A program made the translations under genes and the position numbers. From contig CACYHE010000004.1 in the NCBI GenBank assembly GCA_902774185.1, positions 1 through 64,000 on the forward strand: a stretch of 64,000 bases of DNA, read 5' to 3'. The DNA is from an uncultured Bacteroidales bacterium. Lineage in GTDB: Bacteria > Bacteroidota > Bacteroidia > Bacteroidales > Paludibacteraceae. Every line of letters starts with the position of its first letter. Position 1 is the first letter of the stretch. Positions 24,976-33,247 of this stretch are shown one piece after another. Below the pieces are notes generated by a model that did no database searches, had not been told where the DNA came from, and saw only the letters and a list, made by a program, of their open reading frames with translations.

Positions 24976-25710
24976 ATGGAAAGACTTGTTATCATTCCTA
25001 CGTATAACGAGAAAGAGAATATCGAAGCCATCATCACGGCGGTGATGGAGTTACCTTTGGGGTTCAATGTGCTGGTCATCGATGACGGTTCGCCCGACGG
25101 AACGGCTGCTATCGTGAAGAGCCTCATGGCCGGTAAATTTAAAGGACGTTTGCATCTGGTAGAGCGTTCCGGTAAACTGGGACTCGGCACCGCTTATATC
25201 ACCGGTTTCAAATGGGCAATCGAGCACAAAGCCGATTATATCTTCGAGATGGATGCGGATTTCAGTCATAACCCGCAGGACCTGCTTAAATTGTACGACG
25301 CTTGTGCCAACCAAGGCGCAGACCTGGCTATCGGTAGCCGATATATCACCGGAGTGAACGTGGTTAACTGGCCGATGGGACGCGTGCTGATGAGTTATTT
25401 TGCTTCCAAATATGTACGCACGGTGTTGGGTGTGAAGATCAAAGATACCACAGCCGGCTTCGTTTGCTACAAACGCCATCTGTTGGAGACCATCGAACTC
25501 GATAAGATTCGCTTCAAAGGTTACGCTTTCCAGATAGAGATGAAGTACACGGCATATAAATGCGGAGCGAAGATCATCGAGGTACCGATTGTCTTCGTGA
25601 ACCGTGTACTAGGCACGTCCAAGATGAGCGGCGGTATCTTCTCCGAAGCGTTGTTAGGCGTGATCCGTCTGAAAATTAGTAGCTGGTTCAGAAAATATCC
25701 GAAGATATAG
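24976..25710 (+). CDS. polyprenol-phosphate mannosyl/glycosyltransferase (DPM1-like GT2)
   Basis: 244 residues, GT2 fold: VIIPTYNEKENIE at the start, VIDDGSPDGT (nucleotide binding), MDADFSHNP (metal-binding DxD) and RYITGVNVVNWP. There is no C-terminal membrane domain, so it is a soluble DPM1-type enzyme transferring mannose (or another sugar) from GDP to a polyprenol phosphate at the membrane. It may support glycosylation of envelope polymers or proteins; the acceptor is not shown by the sequence. Confidence 0.88.
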   Translation: MERLVIIPTYNEKENIEAIITAVMELPLGFNVLVIDDGSPDGTAAIVKSLMAGKFKGRLHLVERSGKLGLGTAYITGFKWAIEHKADYIFEMDADFSHNPQDLLKLYDACANQGADLAIGSRYITGVNVVNWPMGRVLMSYFASKYVRTVLGVKIKDTTAGFVCYKRHLLETIELDKIRFKGYAFQIEMKYTAYKCGAKIIEVPIVFVNRVLGTSKMSGGIFSEALLGVIRLKISSWFRKYPKI

Positions 25711-25766
25711 TTGAGAGTGGAGAGTTTAGAGTTGAGAGAAGTTCAAAAGTTTTAAGTGGAAAGAAA

Positions 25767-27554
25767 ATGAGTTTAGAACAAAATATTTTTATTTTGGCGA
25801 AATCGGCAGTGAAGGCGTTGTATAACGTGGAAGCCGAAGACAGCCAGATACAAATCCAAAAGACTCGTCCTGAGTTTGAGGGAAACATCACCATCGTGGT
25901 CTTCCCCTTCGTCAAACTGGCCCGCAAAGCTCCGGCACAAGTAGCATCAGAAATGGGTGAATGGTTAATGGTGAATGGTGAGGGGTTGATTGCCAAATAC
26001 AACGCGGTACAAGGCTTCCTGAACCTCGTTATCGACGATGCTTTCTGGGTAAAACAACTCGAAGCCATCGATGCAGAGGCTAACTATGGTCAGCAGCCGA
26101 ATCGTGACAAGCTCATGATGGTGGAATATAGTTCGCCGAACACCAACAAGCCTTTGCACTTGGGTCACGTACGTAATAACCTGCTCGGTTATTCGATTGC
26201 GAAGATCCAGGAGGCGAACGGATGGAAGGTGGTCAAGACCAACATCGTCAACGATCGCGGTATCCACATCTGCAAATCGATGTTGGCATGGTTGAAGTTC
26301 GGTAATGGCGAGACACCGGAGACCAGCGGAAAGAAAGGTGACCACCTCATCGGTGATTACTACGTTCGTTTTGACAAAGAGTACAAAGCGCAGATAGCGG
26401 AACTCATGGCGAAGGGACTTGATGAAGAGACCGCGAAGAAGGAAGCGCCGCTGATGCTTGAAGCACAGGAGATGCTCCGCAAATGGGAAGCGAACGATCC
26501 GGAGATCCGTGCCCTTTGGGCGAAGATGAACGAGTGGGTCTATGCCGGATTTGACGAGACCTACCAACGTATGGGTGTGTCGTTCGATAAGATCTACTAC
26601 GAGTCCAATACCTACCTTGAGGGCAAGTCCGAAGTGGAGAAAGGTCTGGCTGCCGGTCAGTTCTACCGCCGTGAAGACGGTTCGGTTTGGGCAGACCTTA
26701 CCAAAGACGGACTCGACGAGAAACTGTTGCTGCGTTCCGATGGTACATCGGTTTATATGACCCAGGATATCGGAACCGCCAAACTGCGTTTCCAAGATTT
26801 CCCCATTGACAAGATGGTCTATGTGGTCGGCAACGAACAGGAGTACCATTTCAAAGTGCTGTCTATCTTATTGGACCGTCTCGGATTCCCCTTCGGTAAG
26901 GAACTCGTTCATTTCTCATACGGAATGGTCGAACTGCCGAACGGAAAGATGAAGAGTCGTGAAGGAACAGTAGTCGATGCCGATGACCTGATGGATAAGA
27001 TGGTGGAAGATGCCAAGGAGATATCCAAAGACAAGGTAAACACGCTGCAAGGTATTACTGAAGACGAGGCCGACGAAATCGCTCGTAAGGTAGGCTTAGG
27101 AGCGTTGAAATACTTCATCTTGAAGGTCGATCCGCGTAAAAATATGCTCTTCAACCCGGCTGAGTCTATCGATTTCAATGGTAACACCGGTCCGTTCATC
27201 CAATATACCTTTGCGCGTATCCAGTCGGTGCTCCGCAAGGCGGAGTCCTTAGAGTCCTTAAAGACTTTAGAGACCTTAAGGTCTTTAGATTCCAAAGAGT
27301 TGGCCCTCATCCAGCGCTTGTGCGAGTATCCTGCAGTGGTGCGTAATGCGGGCGATAATTTCTCACCGGCGGTGATCTGTAACTACGCGTACGACCTGGC
27401 ATGCGACTTCAACTCGTTCTACCATGATCTGAGTATCTTGAACGAACCCGATGCCGCCAAACGTGCGTTACGACTTCTGTTAGCGAAGAACGTAGCGAAA
27501 GTGCTGCAGTCGGCAATGAGTCTTTTAGGAATCGAGATGCCGGAACGGATGTAA
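25767..27554 (+). CDS. argS: arginyl-tRNA synthetase
   Basis: 595 residues. N-terminal additional domain (to about 110), HIGH motif as PLHLGHVRNN, KMSK-type motif as NGKMKSREGT, then the anticodon-binding DALR domain ending GIEMPERM. Charges tRNA-Arg. Two variable places are occupied by short DNA tracts kept in frame: EWLMVNGEGLIAKYNA (25953-25984) and ESLESLKTLETLRSLDS (27243-27292). Everything catalytic looks intact. A bidirectional terminator separates it from clpB. Confidence 0.96.
   Translation: MSLEQNIFILAKSAVKALYNVEAEDSQIQIQKTRPEFEGNITIVVFPFVKLARKAPAQVASEMGEWLMVNGEGLIAKYNAVQGFLNLVIDDAFWVKQLEAIDAEANYGQQPNRDKLMMVEYSSPNTNKPLHLGHVRNNLLGYSIAKIQEANGWKVVKTNIVNDRGIHICKSMLAWLKFGNGETPETSGKKGDHLIGDYYVRFDKEYKAQIAELMAKGLDEETAKKEAPLMLEAQEMLRKWEANDPEIRALWAKMNEWVYAGFDETYQRMGVSFDKIYYESNTYLEGKSEVEKGLAAGQFYRREDGSVWADLTKDGLDEKLLLRSDGTSVYMTQDIGTAKLRFQDFPIDKMVYVVGNEQEYHFKVLSILLDRLGFPFGKELVHFSYGMVELPNGKMKSREGTVVDADDLMDKMVEDAKEISKDKVNTLQGITEDEADEIARKVGLGALKYFILKVDPRKNMLFNPAESIDFNGNTGPFIQYTFARIQSVLRKAESLESLKTLETLRSLDSKELALIQRLCEYPAVVRNAGDNFSPAVICNYAYDLACDFNSFYHDLSILNEPDAAKRALRLLLAKNVAKVLQSAMSLLGIEMPERM
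25953..25984 (+). repeat. ATGGTGA tract inside argS
   Basis: ATGGGTGA, ATGGTTA, ATGGTGA, ATGGTGA units (7-8 bp) read as GEWLMVNGEG in the N-terminal domain. Confidence 0.65.
27243..27292 (+). repeat. GAGTCCTTA/GACCTTA tract inside argS
   Basis: GAGTCCTTA twice, then AAGACTTTA, GAGACCTTA, AGGTCTTTA, a 9-bp-period tract read as leucine- and serine-rich repeats of three residues in the linker before the DALR domain. Confidence 0.8.
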
Positions 27555-27555
27555 C

Positions 27556-27588
27556 AAAAAAAAGAGCGCCAACGCGCTCCTTTTTTTT
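27556..27588. terminator. bidirectional terminator between argS and clpB
   Basis: GAGCGC (27564-27569) pairs with GCGCTC (27574-27579), flanked by eight A on the left and eight T on the right, so it works on both strands. It touches the clpB stop codon. Confidence 0.9.
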
Positions 27589-29653
27589 AGTTCCGGAATT
27601 GCAGTTCTCCGTCTTTGAGTTCCACAATAACGGGTTTAGACGAATCAACTTTACCGCCGATGATCTGCTTGGACAGTTCATTGAGGACGAGTCGTTGCAA
27701 TGCCCGCTTGACAGGTCGTGCACCGAACTGCGGATCGTATCCTTCTTTGGCGATATAGCGTATCGCATCGTCCGTCACACGCAGGTCGATACCTTGATCC
27801 TCCAGCATCTTATGGATGCGGTTTACTTGCAAACCGACTACTGCTTTGATATCGTCTTCCGTTAACTCGGTAAAATGAATGATTTCATCGATACGGTTGA
27901 TGAACTCGGGACGAACGGATGCCCTTAATTGCTCTTCCGTGAGATTGGAGGTCATGATGATCAAGGTGTTCTTGAAGTTAACGACACGACCTTTGTTATC
28001 CGTCAGACGACCGTCATCGAGCACCTGCAGCAGGACGTTGAACACATCCGGATGGGCTTTTTCTATCTCATCGAAGAGGACGACAGAGTAGGGTTTGCGT
28101 CGGATGGCTTCGGTCAATTGACCACCCTCATCGTATCCTACGTATCCCGGAGGGGCACCGATAAGTCGAGTGGCACTGAACTTCTCCTGGTACTCACTCA
28201 TATCGATACGGGTCATCATATTTTCGTCGTCGAACAGATAATCTGCCAAGGCTTTTGCCAACTCGGTCTTACCGACACCCGTGGTGCCTAAGAAGATGAA
28301 ACTGCCGATAGGTCGTTTGGGATCCTGGAGTCCTGCACGGCTTCGACGGATCGCGTCACTGACAGCTTCGATAGCCTGGTTCTGACCGATGACACGTTTG
28401 TGCAATTCTTCCTCCAGATGGAGTAACTTGTCCCGCTCCGATTGCATCATCTTTGCTACCGGAATACCGGTCCAACGGGCTACTACTTCTGCGATATCGT
28501 CTTCATCGACTTCCTCTTTGATCAATGTCTCGTCACTGATAGCGTGCAGGGAGTCTTGGGCAGACTTGATATTCGTCTCGGCTGCAGGAATCTGACTATA
28601 CCGTATCTCCGCCACCTTACCGTAGTCGCCTTCGCGTTCCGCCACTTCGGCTTGGTGCTTGAGGGTCTCGATACGCGCTTTCTCATTCTGGATAGTGGCT
28701 ACGTAGCCTTTCTCTTTATTCCAGCGATTATTTAACTCTTCACTCTTAGCTTTTAGCTCTGAAAGTTGTTGCTCAATAACTTTCAGTTTTGCATCGTCTT
28801 TGTCTCGTTTGATCGCTTCTCGTTCGATCTCCAATTGTTTGATCTGACGGTCGAGCGTATCGATCTCTTCTGGCTTACTGTCCACTTCAAGACGCAGTTT
28901 GGCTGCGGATTCATCAATGAGATCGATGGCTTTATCCGGAAGGAACCGATCGGTGATGTACCGAGCGCTCAAGGTGACAGCCGCAATGATTGCATCATCT
29001 TTGATACGCACCTTGTGGTGAGTCTCATAGCGTTCTTTCAAACCACGCAGGATAGAAATCGTGGCAGCTTCATCCGGTTCATCGACCATGACTTTTTGGA
29101 AACGCCGCTCCAGTGCCTTGTCGGTTTCGAAGTATTTCTGATATTCGTCCAGTGTAGTGGCACCGATGGCACGCAGGTCACCTCTTGCCAATGCCGGTTT
29201 TAATATGTTAGCGGCATCCATGGCACCGCTTGATTTACCGGCACCAACCAGCGTATGGATCTCGTCGATAAAGAGGATTATCTCGCCGGATGCAGCTACT
29301 ACTTCGTTCACAACCCCTTTGAGTCGCTCTTCGAACTCGCCTTGGTACTTGGCACCCGCGATAAGGGCTCCCATATCGAGGGAGTAGATTTGTTTCTTCT
29401 TCAGGTTCTCCGGTACGTCACCACGCACGATACGATGGGCGAGACCTTCGGCGATCGCCGTCTTACCTACACCCGGTTCGCCAATGAGAATCGGGTTGTT
29501 CTTGGTACGCCGACTCAAGATCTGCAGGACACGACGTATCTCATCATCTCTACCGATGACGGGATCTAACTTGCCCTCCCGAGCACGCTCGCAGAGGTTA
29601 ATAGCAAACTTCTGTAAGTTTTCGTTGGAATTGTTTTGATTCGTTGCATTCAT
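27587..29653 (-). CDS. clpB: ClpB-type AAA+ disaggregase lacking the N domain
   Basis: 688 residues against about 860 for full ClpB. It starts [20 protein letters not shown] and goes straight into NBD1 (Walker A GEPGVGKT), then the coiled-coil M domain (about 235-345) and NBD2 (Walker [29 protein letters not shown]). The roughly 140-residue N-terminal Clp_N repeat domain is absent and NBD2 is shorter after IIMTSNL. The M domain identifies it as a disaggregase, not ClpA/C. An N-domainless ClpB would still disaggregate with DnaK but with altered substrate choice (family knowledge). No upstream in-frame extension could restore the N domain. Confidence 0.88.
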   Translation of the reverse strand: MNATNQNNSNENLQKFAINLCERAREGKLDPVIGRDDEIRRVLQILSRRTKNNPILIGEPGVGKTAIAEGLAHRIVRGDVPENLKKKQIYSLDMGALIAGAKYQGEFEERLKGVVNEVVAASGEIILFIDEIHTLVGAGKSSGAMDAANILKPALARGDLRAIGATTLDEYQKYFETDKALERRFQKVMVDEPDEAATISILRGLKERYETHHKVRIKDDAIIAAVTLSARYITDRFLPDKAIDLIDESAAKLRLEVDSKPEEIDTLDRQIKQLEIEREAIKRDKDDAKLKVIEQQLSELKAKSEELNNRWNKEKGYVATIQNEKARIETLKHQAEVAEREGDYGKVAEIRYSQIPAAETNIKSAQDSLHAISDETLIKEEVDEDDIAEVVARWTGIPVAKMMQSERDKLLHLEEELHKRVIGQNQAIEAVSDAIRRSRAGLQDPKRPIGSFIFLGTTGVGKTELAKALADYLFDDENMMTRIDMSEYQEKFSATRLIGAPPGYVGYDEGGQLTEAIRRKPYSVVLFDEIEKAHPDVFNVLLQVLDDGRLTDNKGRVVNFKNTLIIMTSNLTEEQLRASVRPEFINRIDEIIHFTELTEDDIKAVVGLQVNRIHKMLEDQGIDLRVTDDAIRYIAKEGYDPQFGARPVKRALQRLVLNELSKQIIGGKVDSSKPVIVELKDGELQFRN

Positions 29654-29715
29654 AGTTATGTGTGTTTTAGTTAATCATTCTAACCAAACTCACACAAACT
29701 ATGTTCCAAAGGCAC

Positions 29716-31050
29716 TTAGACTGCCAAAATGGCAGATTCTTTTATCCACTCTAACAGTTCCGCCATCGAATGGAAGATACGGTCGGCCTTTTCGGCAGCC
29801 AGTTCTTCATCGGGAAGAGGACCCGTATTGACAGCGCAGCAGAAGAGTCCGGCGGCTTTGGCAGCCCGTACACCCAGCGGAGCATTCTCTACCACCATAC
29901 ATTCTTCTTTCTTGAAACCGCTTCGCTCCCATGCTTTGAGGTAAGGTTCGGGATCGGGTTTGCCGTGTTTGACATCAAAAGAAGTGATGATAGCTGTGAA
30001 CGCATTATCGAACACATCGTTCAGTGCATTGAAGAGGTCGGGTTGACCGGAACCCGTAACCACCCAACATTGGATATCGTTGGCGCGTAGATACTTCAGT
30101 ACTTTGTCCACATCAGGAATAATTCCCGGGAAACCACCGGTCATTTGAGTAAAGCGAGAGGACTTGTCTTTGTAGATAGCGGCCACCAGTTCAGGGCTGG
30201 CTTCGACACCGAAGATCCGTTGGTGCAGTTCCTGAATGACACCGGTACTGGTTCGTCCTTCATTACGGTAACACTCCATCTCCGTGTAGGGAAGACCATG
30301 TTTGGTCATCGCCCATGCCCAGGATGCGGCATGATACGGCATTGAGTTATAGAGAACGCCATCCTGGTCAAAAAAGACGGCTTTTATTTTTGGATTATTC
30401 ATCTTGGGCCGTTCTCCGAAAATACGACTTCCTATCCGAACCATATTACTTCCGCATTCGATAGCAATCGGATAGTCATCGCTCATGCCCATGGAGAGAA
30501 TCGGATTATTCAGAATATTCAGATTTTTCAGACAACGCTTTGCTTCCTGAAAACACCTTCTGATCTCCCCCTCGTCTTCCGTATTGGTAGCCATGGTCAT
30601 CAGACCACAAACACGGATATTGGATAAATTGGAAATCTGAAATTTGAGATTTGAAATTTCCGAAGGGGTAAACCCTGTTTTCGTTTCCTCTTTGGCAACA
30701 TGCACTTCCAGTAATACATCCTGTACGATGCCTAATTTGGCTGCCTCGTTGTTGATAGTACGCAGTAAGTGTTCGGAATCGACGGATTGAATGAGGTAGG
30801 GACGCAGTTTGAGGATGTCCCGCACTTTATTCGTTTGCAGATGACCGATAAAATGCCAATGGATATCGTTCGGCAGTTGAGTCACTTTCTGTTTCAATTC
30901 CTGCACACGGCTCTCTCCGAAATGTCGTTCTCCCGCTTCATAGGCTGCACGGATGGCTTCGACGGGTTGGTACTTACTCACGCACACGAGCGTGACGCCT
31001 GCAGGTATCTGTGCGCGCACGTTCCTTATTTGTTCTGCGATTCCTTCCAT
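29716..31050 (-). CDS. fusion: YggS PLP-binding protein + HAD phosphatase
   Basis: 444 residues in one frame. Residues 1 to about 215 are YggS/PROSC (VCVSKYQPVEAI with the PLP lysine, GESRVQE, WHFIGHLQTNK, GLMTM, SMGMSDDYPIAIECGSNMVRIGSRIFGER). From about 217, MNNPKIKAVFFDQDGVLYNS opens a complete HAD subfamily IA/beta-phosphoglucomutase-like phosphatase (DxDGVL, VVTGSGQ, KHGKPDPEPY, ENAPLGVRAAKAAG). YggS keeps pyridoxal phosphate in balance, so a PLP-phosphatase role for the HAD part is tempting but unproven. The YggS part carries two tract-derived segments. Overlaps the next gene by 25 nt. Confidence 0.88.
   Translation of the reverse strand: MEGIAEQIRNVRAQIPAGVTLVCVSKYQPVEAIRAAYEAGERHFGESRVQELKQKVTQLPNDIHWHFIGHLQTNKVRDILKLRPYLIQSVDSEHLLRTINNEAAKLGIVQDVLLEVHVAKEETKTGFTPSEISNLKFQISNLSNIRVCGLMTMATNTEDEGEIRRCFQEAKRCLKNLNILNNPILSMGMSDDYPIAIECGSNMVRIGSRIFGERPKMNNPKIKAVFFDQDGVLYNSMPYHAASWAWAMTKHGLPYTEMECYRNEGRTSTGVIQELHQRIFGVEASPELVAAIYKDKSSRFTQMTGGFPGIIPDVDKVLKYLRANDIQCWVVTGSGQPDLFNALNDVFDNAFTAIITSFDVKHGKPDPEPYLKAWERSGFKKEECMVVENAPLGVRAAKAAGLFCCAVNTGPLPDEELAAEKADRIFHSMAELLEWIKESAILAV
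30501..30520 (-). repeat. 20-mer shared exactly with nadD
   Basis: TCGGATTATTCAGAATATTC occurs here in the YggS part and at 53974-53993 in nadD, read on the coding strands as NILNNP in both. A further tract (30628-30662, SEISNLKFQISNLSN) lies in the same gene. Confidence 0.85.
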
Positions 31051-31958
31051 TGGATATAGGGCGTGATATAACGGTCTTTCTTTTCCGGATATACAGTATC
31101 TATGGCTACCATGATACCGGTCTCATAGACATTCGCCAACTCGTCGTTGACGGCGTTTCCGAAGAATAGCAAGTCGTTCGTCAGGTTGAGATAGGCTGAG
31201 AACATAGGCGGGATGACCGTTCCTTGTTCCCGTACGGCACGTTGGAGAATGTGATAGTTCTCCTGTTTGTCTTCTCCTGTAAAAGGATCAGCGGTTAGCG
31301 GGTTAGAGAGGAACGGTTTATAGGGTTCGAACAGTCCTTCTTCTCCTTTATGATAACGGTTGAGGTAGGCATAAATCAACTCTCTTGCCGTCGTGTTGTA
31401 GTCCGGATAGATAGTTACTTTACCAATCATCCAGCGTAACTCCGGATGGTTATACAGCACCGCTCCGATGCCGTCCCATATATTATCCAAAGCGAAGAGC
31501 GCTTTGACACCCATCTCCCGTTGTTGGTACATCGGTTGTACGAATGCTCGCCCGAACTCGATGGTATGGGGTAGATAATCCCGAATGAACCGCTCGGAGT
31601 AATGGAAGAGGTGGGCTGAGGTGATGAAGGGTTGTCCGTCCCGTATCTCAGCCTCAGAACAGCATAGGTAGCGATATCCGCCTACTATCTGTCGGTGCTC
31701 CGGATCCCACACGATGAGTTGATGGTATGGTTTCTCCATTGTGTCCATCTCGTCGATGTCCATCTCATTACCGGTAGCACCTCCTCCGTCACGATAACTA
31801 ATCTCACGAAGACGTGCTATCTCCCGCATCACGTTCGGACATTCGAGTGCAGTGATGTCATAAATCAGGTTATCCGCTTTGTTCGAAGGGCGTAACAGAT
31901 GGCCTTCCAATTCACGAACCAGCAGTTCGGTTTCAACAGGAGGAATAATCGGTTTCAT
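31026..31958 (-). CDS. glsB: GNAT-type N-acyltransferase, GlsB/OlsB-like
   Basis: 310 residues; the region ISYRDGGGATGNEMDIDEMD followed by HQLIVWDPEHRQIVGGYRY and SERFIRDYLPHTIEFGRAFVQ is typical of the long GNAT family of ornithine/glycine N-acyltransferases. In Bacteroides such a protein (GlsB) acylates glycine from acyl-ACP, the first step of glycine-lipid synthesis. The next gene upstream encodes a PlsC-type O-acyltransferase (GlsA-like) with no gap, supporting a two-step lipid pathway in the membrane. Overlaps the YggS-HAD gene by 25 nt. Confidence 0.85.
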   Translation of the reverse strand: MKPIIPPVETELLVRELEGHLLRPSNKADNLIYDITALECPNVMREIARLREISYRDGGGATGNEMDIDEMDTMEKPYHQLIVWDPEHRQIVGGYRYLCCSEAEIRDGQPFITSAHLFHYSERFIRDYLPHTIEFGRAFVQPMYQQREMGVKALFALDNIWDGIGAVLYNHPELRWMIGKVTIYPDYNTTARELIYAYLNRYHKGEEGLFEPYKPFLSNPLTADPFTGEDKQENYHILQRAVREQGTVIPPMFSAYLNLTNDLLFFGNAVNDELANVYETGIMVAIDTVYPEKKDRYITPYIQWKESQNK

Positions 31959-32798
31959 TTATGATTGATAATTGTATATATGTGTTTTAACGATTTGTGC
32001 CCACTCTTTAGGTGTATGCGAGTTATCAAAAGCGGTGTAGGGGATAGGTGGCAACACGTGCACTTTAAAGTGCTTGCCATGCGCGCCGTACATCTCGTCC
32101 ACCAAGTATAACATTTCGATGTTCAGTTTGATATGGAGCAGTTTACGGATATACGCCAAGGCGTAGAAGAACCGACTGTTACGTCCTTCAAAATAGATAG
32201 GCACCACATCACGTTGGTATTCTTTGGCACGCTGCACAAAGTTTTTCTGCCACTCCAGATCACGTATCTGCCATTTGCCGTCGATGCGTTGTAAACGACT
32301 GCAAGCACCGGCAGGAAAGGTCATTACGTCCACATTCGATTCCCACATGCGTTGCTGTTCCGCTGCCTGCTCTTTGCTTAACCGTCCCACTTTATTGACC
32401 GGTGCCCAAAGTCCGGCTAATGGTTCCATATTCATCAGCAGGTCATTAACGATGACCTTTAACTTTCGACTTTCGTCTTTCGACTTTCGACTCTCATGGA
32501 TTATCTGTGCGATGATCATGCCGTCGAGTCCGCCTAAGGGGTGGTTAGAGACGAAGATAACCGGTCTGTCACCGGTAGGAATGTTTTCCGTTCCGTCGAT
32601 AGAGGCGGAGCAACCCAATTCTTCGCTAACCGTCAGGCGAATGAACTCATAGTCACGTGCCTCCGGATGACGACGCAGGAAGGCGTTCATCTGTTTGACA
32701 TGCGTGATGCGCTCCAGATACCGAATCAGGCAGTTCGGTACATGCGCCTTAGGCGCTTTGCTTTTCAAGATCGCCCGTATGTCAAACTGAATCGGCAT
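31959..32798 (-). CDS. glsA: PlsC-type O-acyltransferase, GlsA/OlsA-like
   Basis: 279 residues. Acyltransferase motif NHPLGGLDG (the HX4D box), then FPAGACSR and VPIYFEGRNSRFFY as in lysophosphatidate-type enzymes. Abuts glsB, so probably the second, O-acylation step of glycine-lipid formation. The loop IHESRKSKDESRKLKVIV between the HX4D box and the next block is coded by a dispersed tract nearly identical to one in the epimerase gene. It overlaps the DUF4494 gene by one base. Confidence 0.85.
   Translation of the reverse strand: MPIQFDIRAILKSKAPKAHVPNCLIRYLERITHVKQMNAFLRRHPEARDYEFIRLTVSEELGCSASIDGTENIPTGDRPVIFVSNHPLGGLDGMIIAQIIHESRKSKDESRKLKVIVNDLLMNMEPLAGLWAPVNKVGRLSKEQAAEQQRMWESNVDVMTFPAGACSRLQRIDGKWQIRDLEWQKNFVQRAKEYQRDVVPIYFEGRNSRFFYALAYIRKLLHIKLNIEMLYLVDEMYGAHGKHFKVHVLPPIPYTAFDNSHTPKEWAQIVKTHIYNYQS
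32463..32489 (-). repeat. CGAAAGTC tract inside the glsA-like gene
   Basis: Reverse complement of 20981-21007 with one mismatch; read in frame as RKSKDESRK. Adjacent bases extend the periodicity on both sides. Confidence 0.85.
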
Positions 32799-33214
32799 TA
32801 CTGAACGGCGTGTAAGATATCTACGATCGGAGTCTTGGCGATGGAGATGAGTTCGCAGTCATAGGACTTAAGGGCCTGCTTGAGGGCAAAGACCGCATCA
32901 TCCAGCATGTTGGCTTGCACCAACATCGATACGTTCTTACGGGTCTCTTTCTCTCCGTCAATAGTGATCATCTCTACGCGTGCTTTATACCAGTACGCAC
33001 CGTCTTTATTCGGGAAGACCTCAAAATACTGACTACGTTTGCAGTTCTGAACTTCGCATTCGCCGAAGATGAACGGTTTGATCTCGTCCATCAAGCAATT
33101 CTCTGCGTCGGCAAAACTGACGGCACCGTCAATGAGGTAGATCTCTTTCACCTTACCCGGGTTGTCTTCACCTGTCTGACGGTCATAATGTACTTTAATC
33201 TCGTGAAAAATCAT
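32798..33214 (-). CDS. DUF4494 protein
   Basis: 138 residues, soluble, matches the Bacteroidetes DUF4494 family (FHEIKVHYDRQTGEDNPGKV, YLIDGAVSFADAE, KARVEMITIDGEKETRKNV). Function unknown. It leads the tightly packed DUF4494-glsA-glsB-yggS run, a neighbourhood seen in other Bacteroidetes to my knowledge. The 33-bp gap upstream is filled by an ATTTACTATTTACC-type tract. Confidence 0.85.
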   Translation of the reverse strand: MIFHEIKVHYDRQTGEDNPGKVKEIYLIDGAVSFADAENCLMDEIKPFIFGECEVQNCKRSQYFEVFPNKDGAYWYKARVEMITIDGEKETRKNVSMLVQANMLDDAVFALKQALKSYDCELISIAKTPIVDILHAVQ

Positions 33215-33215
33215 A

Positions 33216-33247
33216 TTATTTACTATTTACCATTTACTATGTACCAT
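33216..33247. repeat. TTTACTA/TTTACCA tract filling a gene junction
   Basis: Units ATTTACT, ATTTACC, ATTTACT, ATGTACC, ATTTAAT with 7-bp period occupy the whole gap between the DUF4494 gene and the phosphatase-like gene. Confidence 0.65.

Noticed and set aside
29701..29715. TGCCTTTG as a promoter for clpB
   Set aside because: It lies downstream of the clpB start codon's reverse-strand origin only in part, lacks TA and has no -33 at 20 bp.
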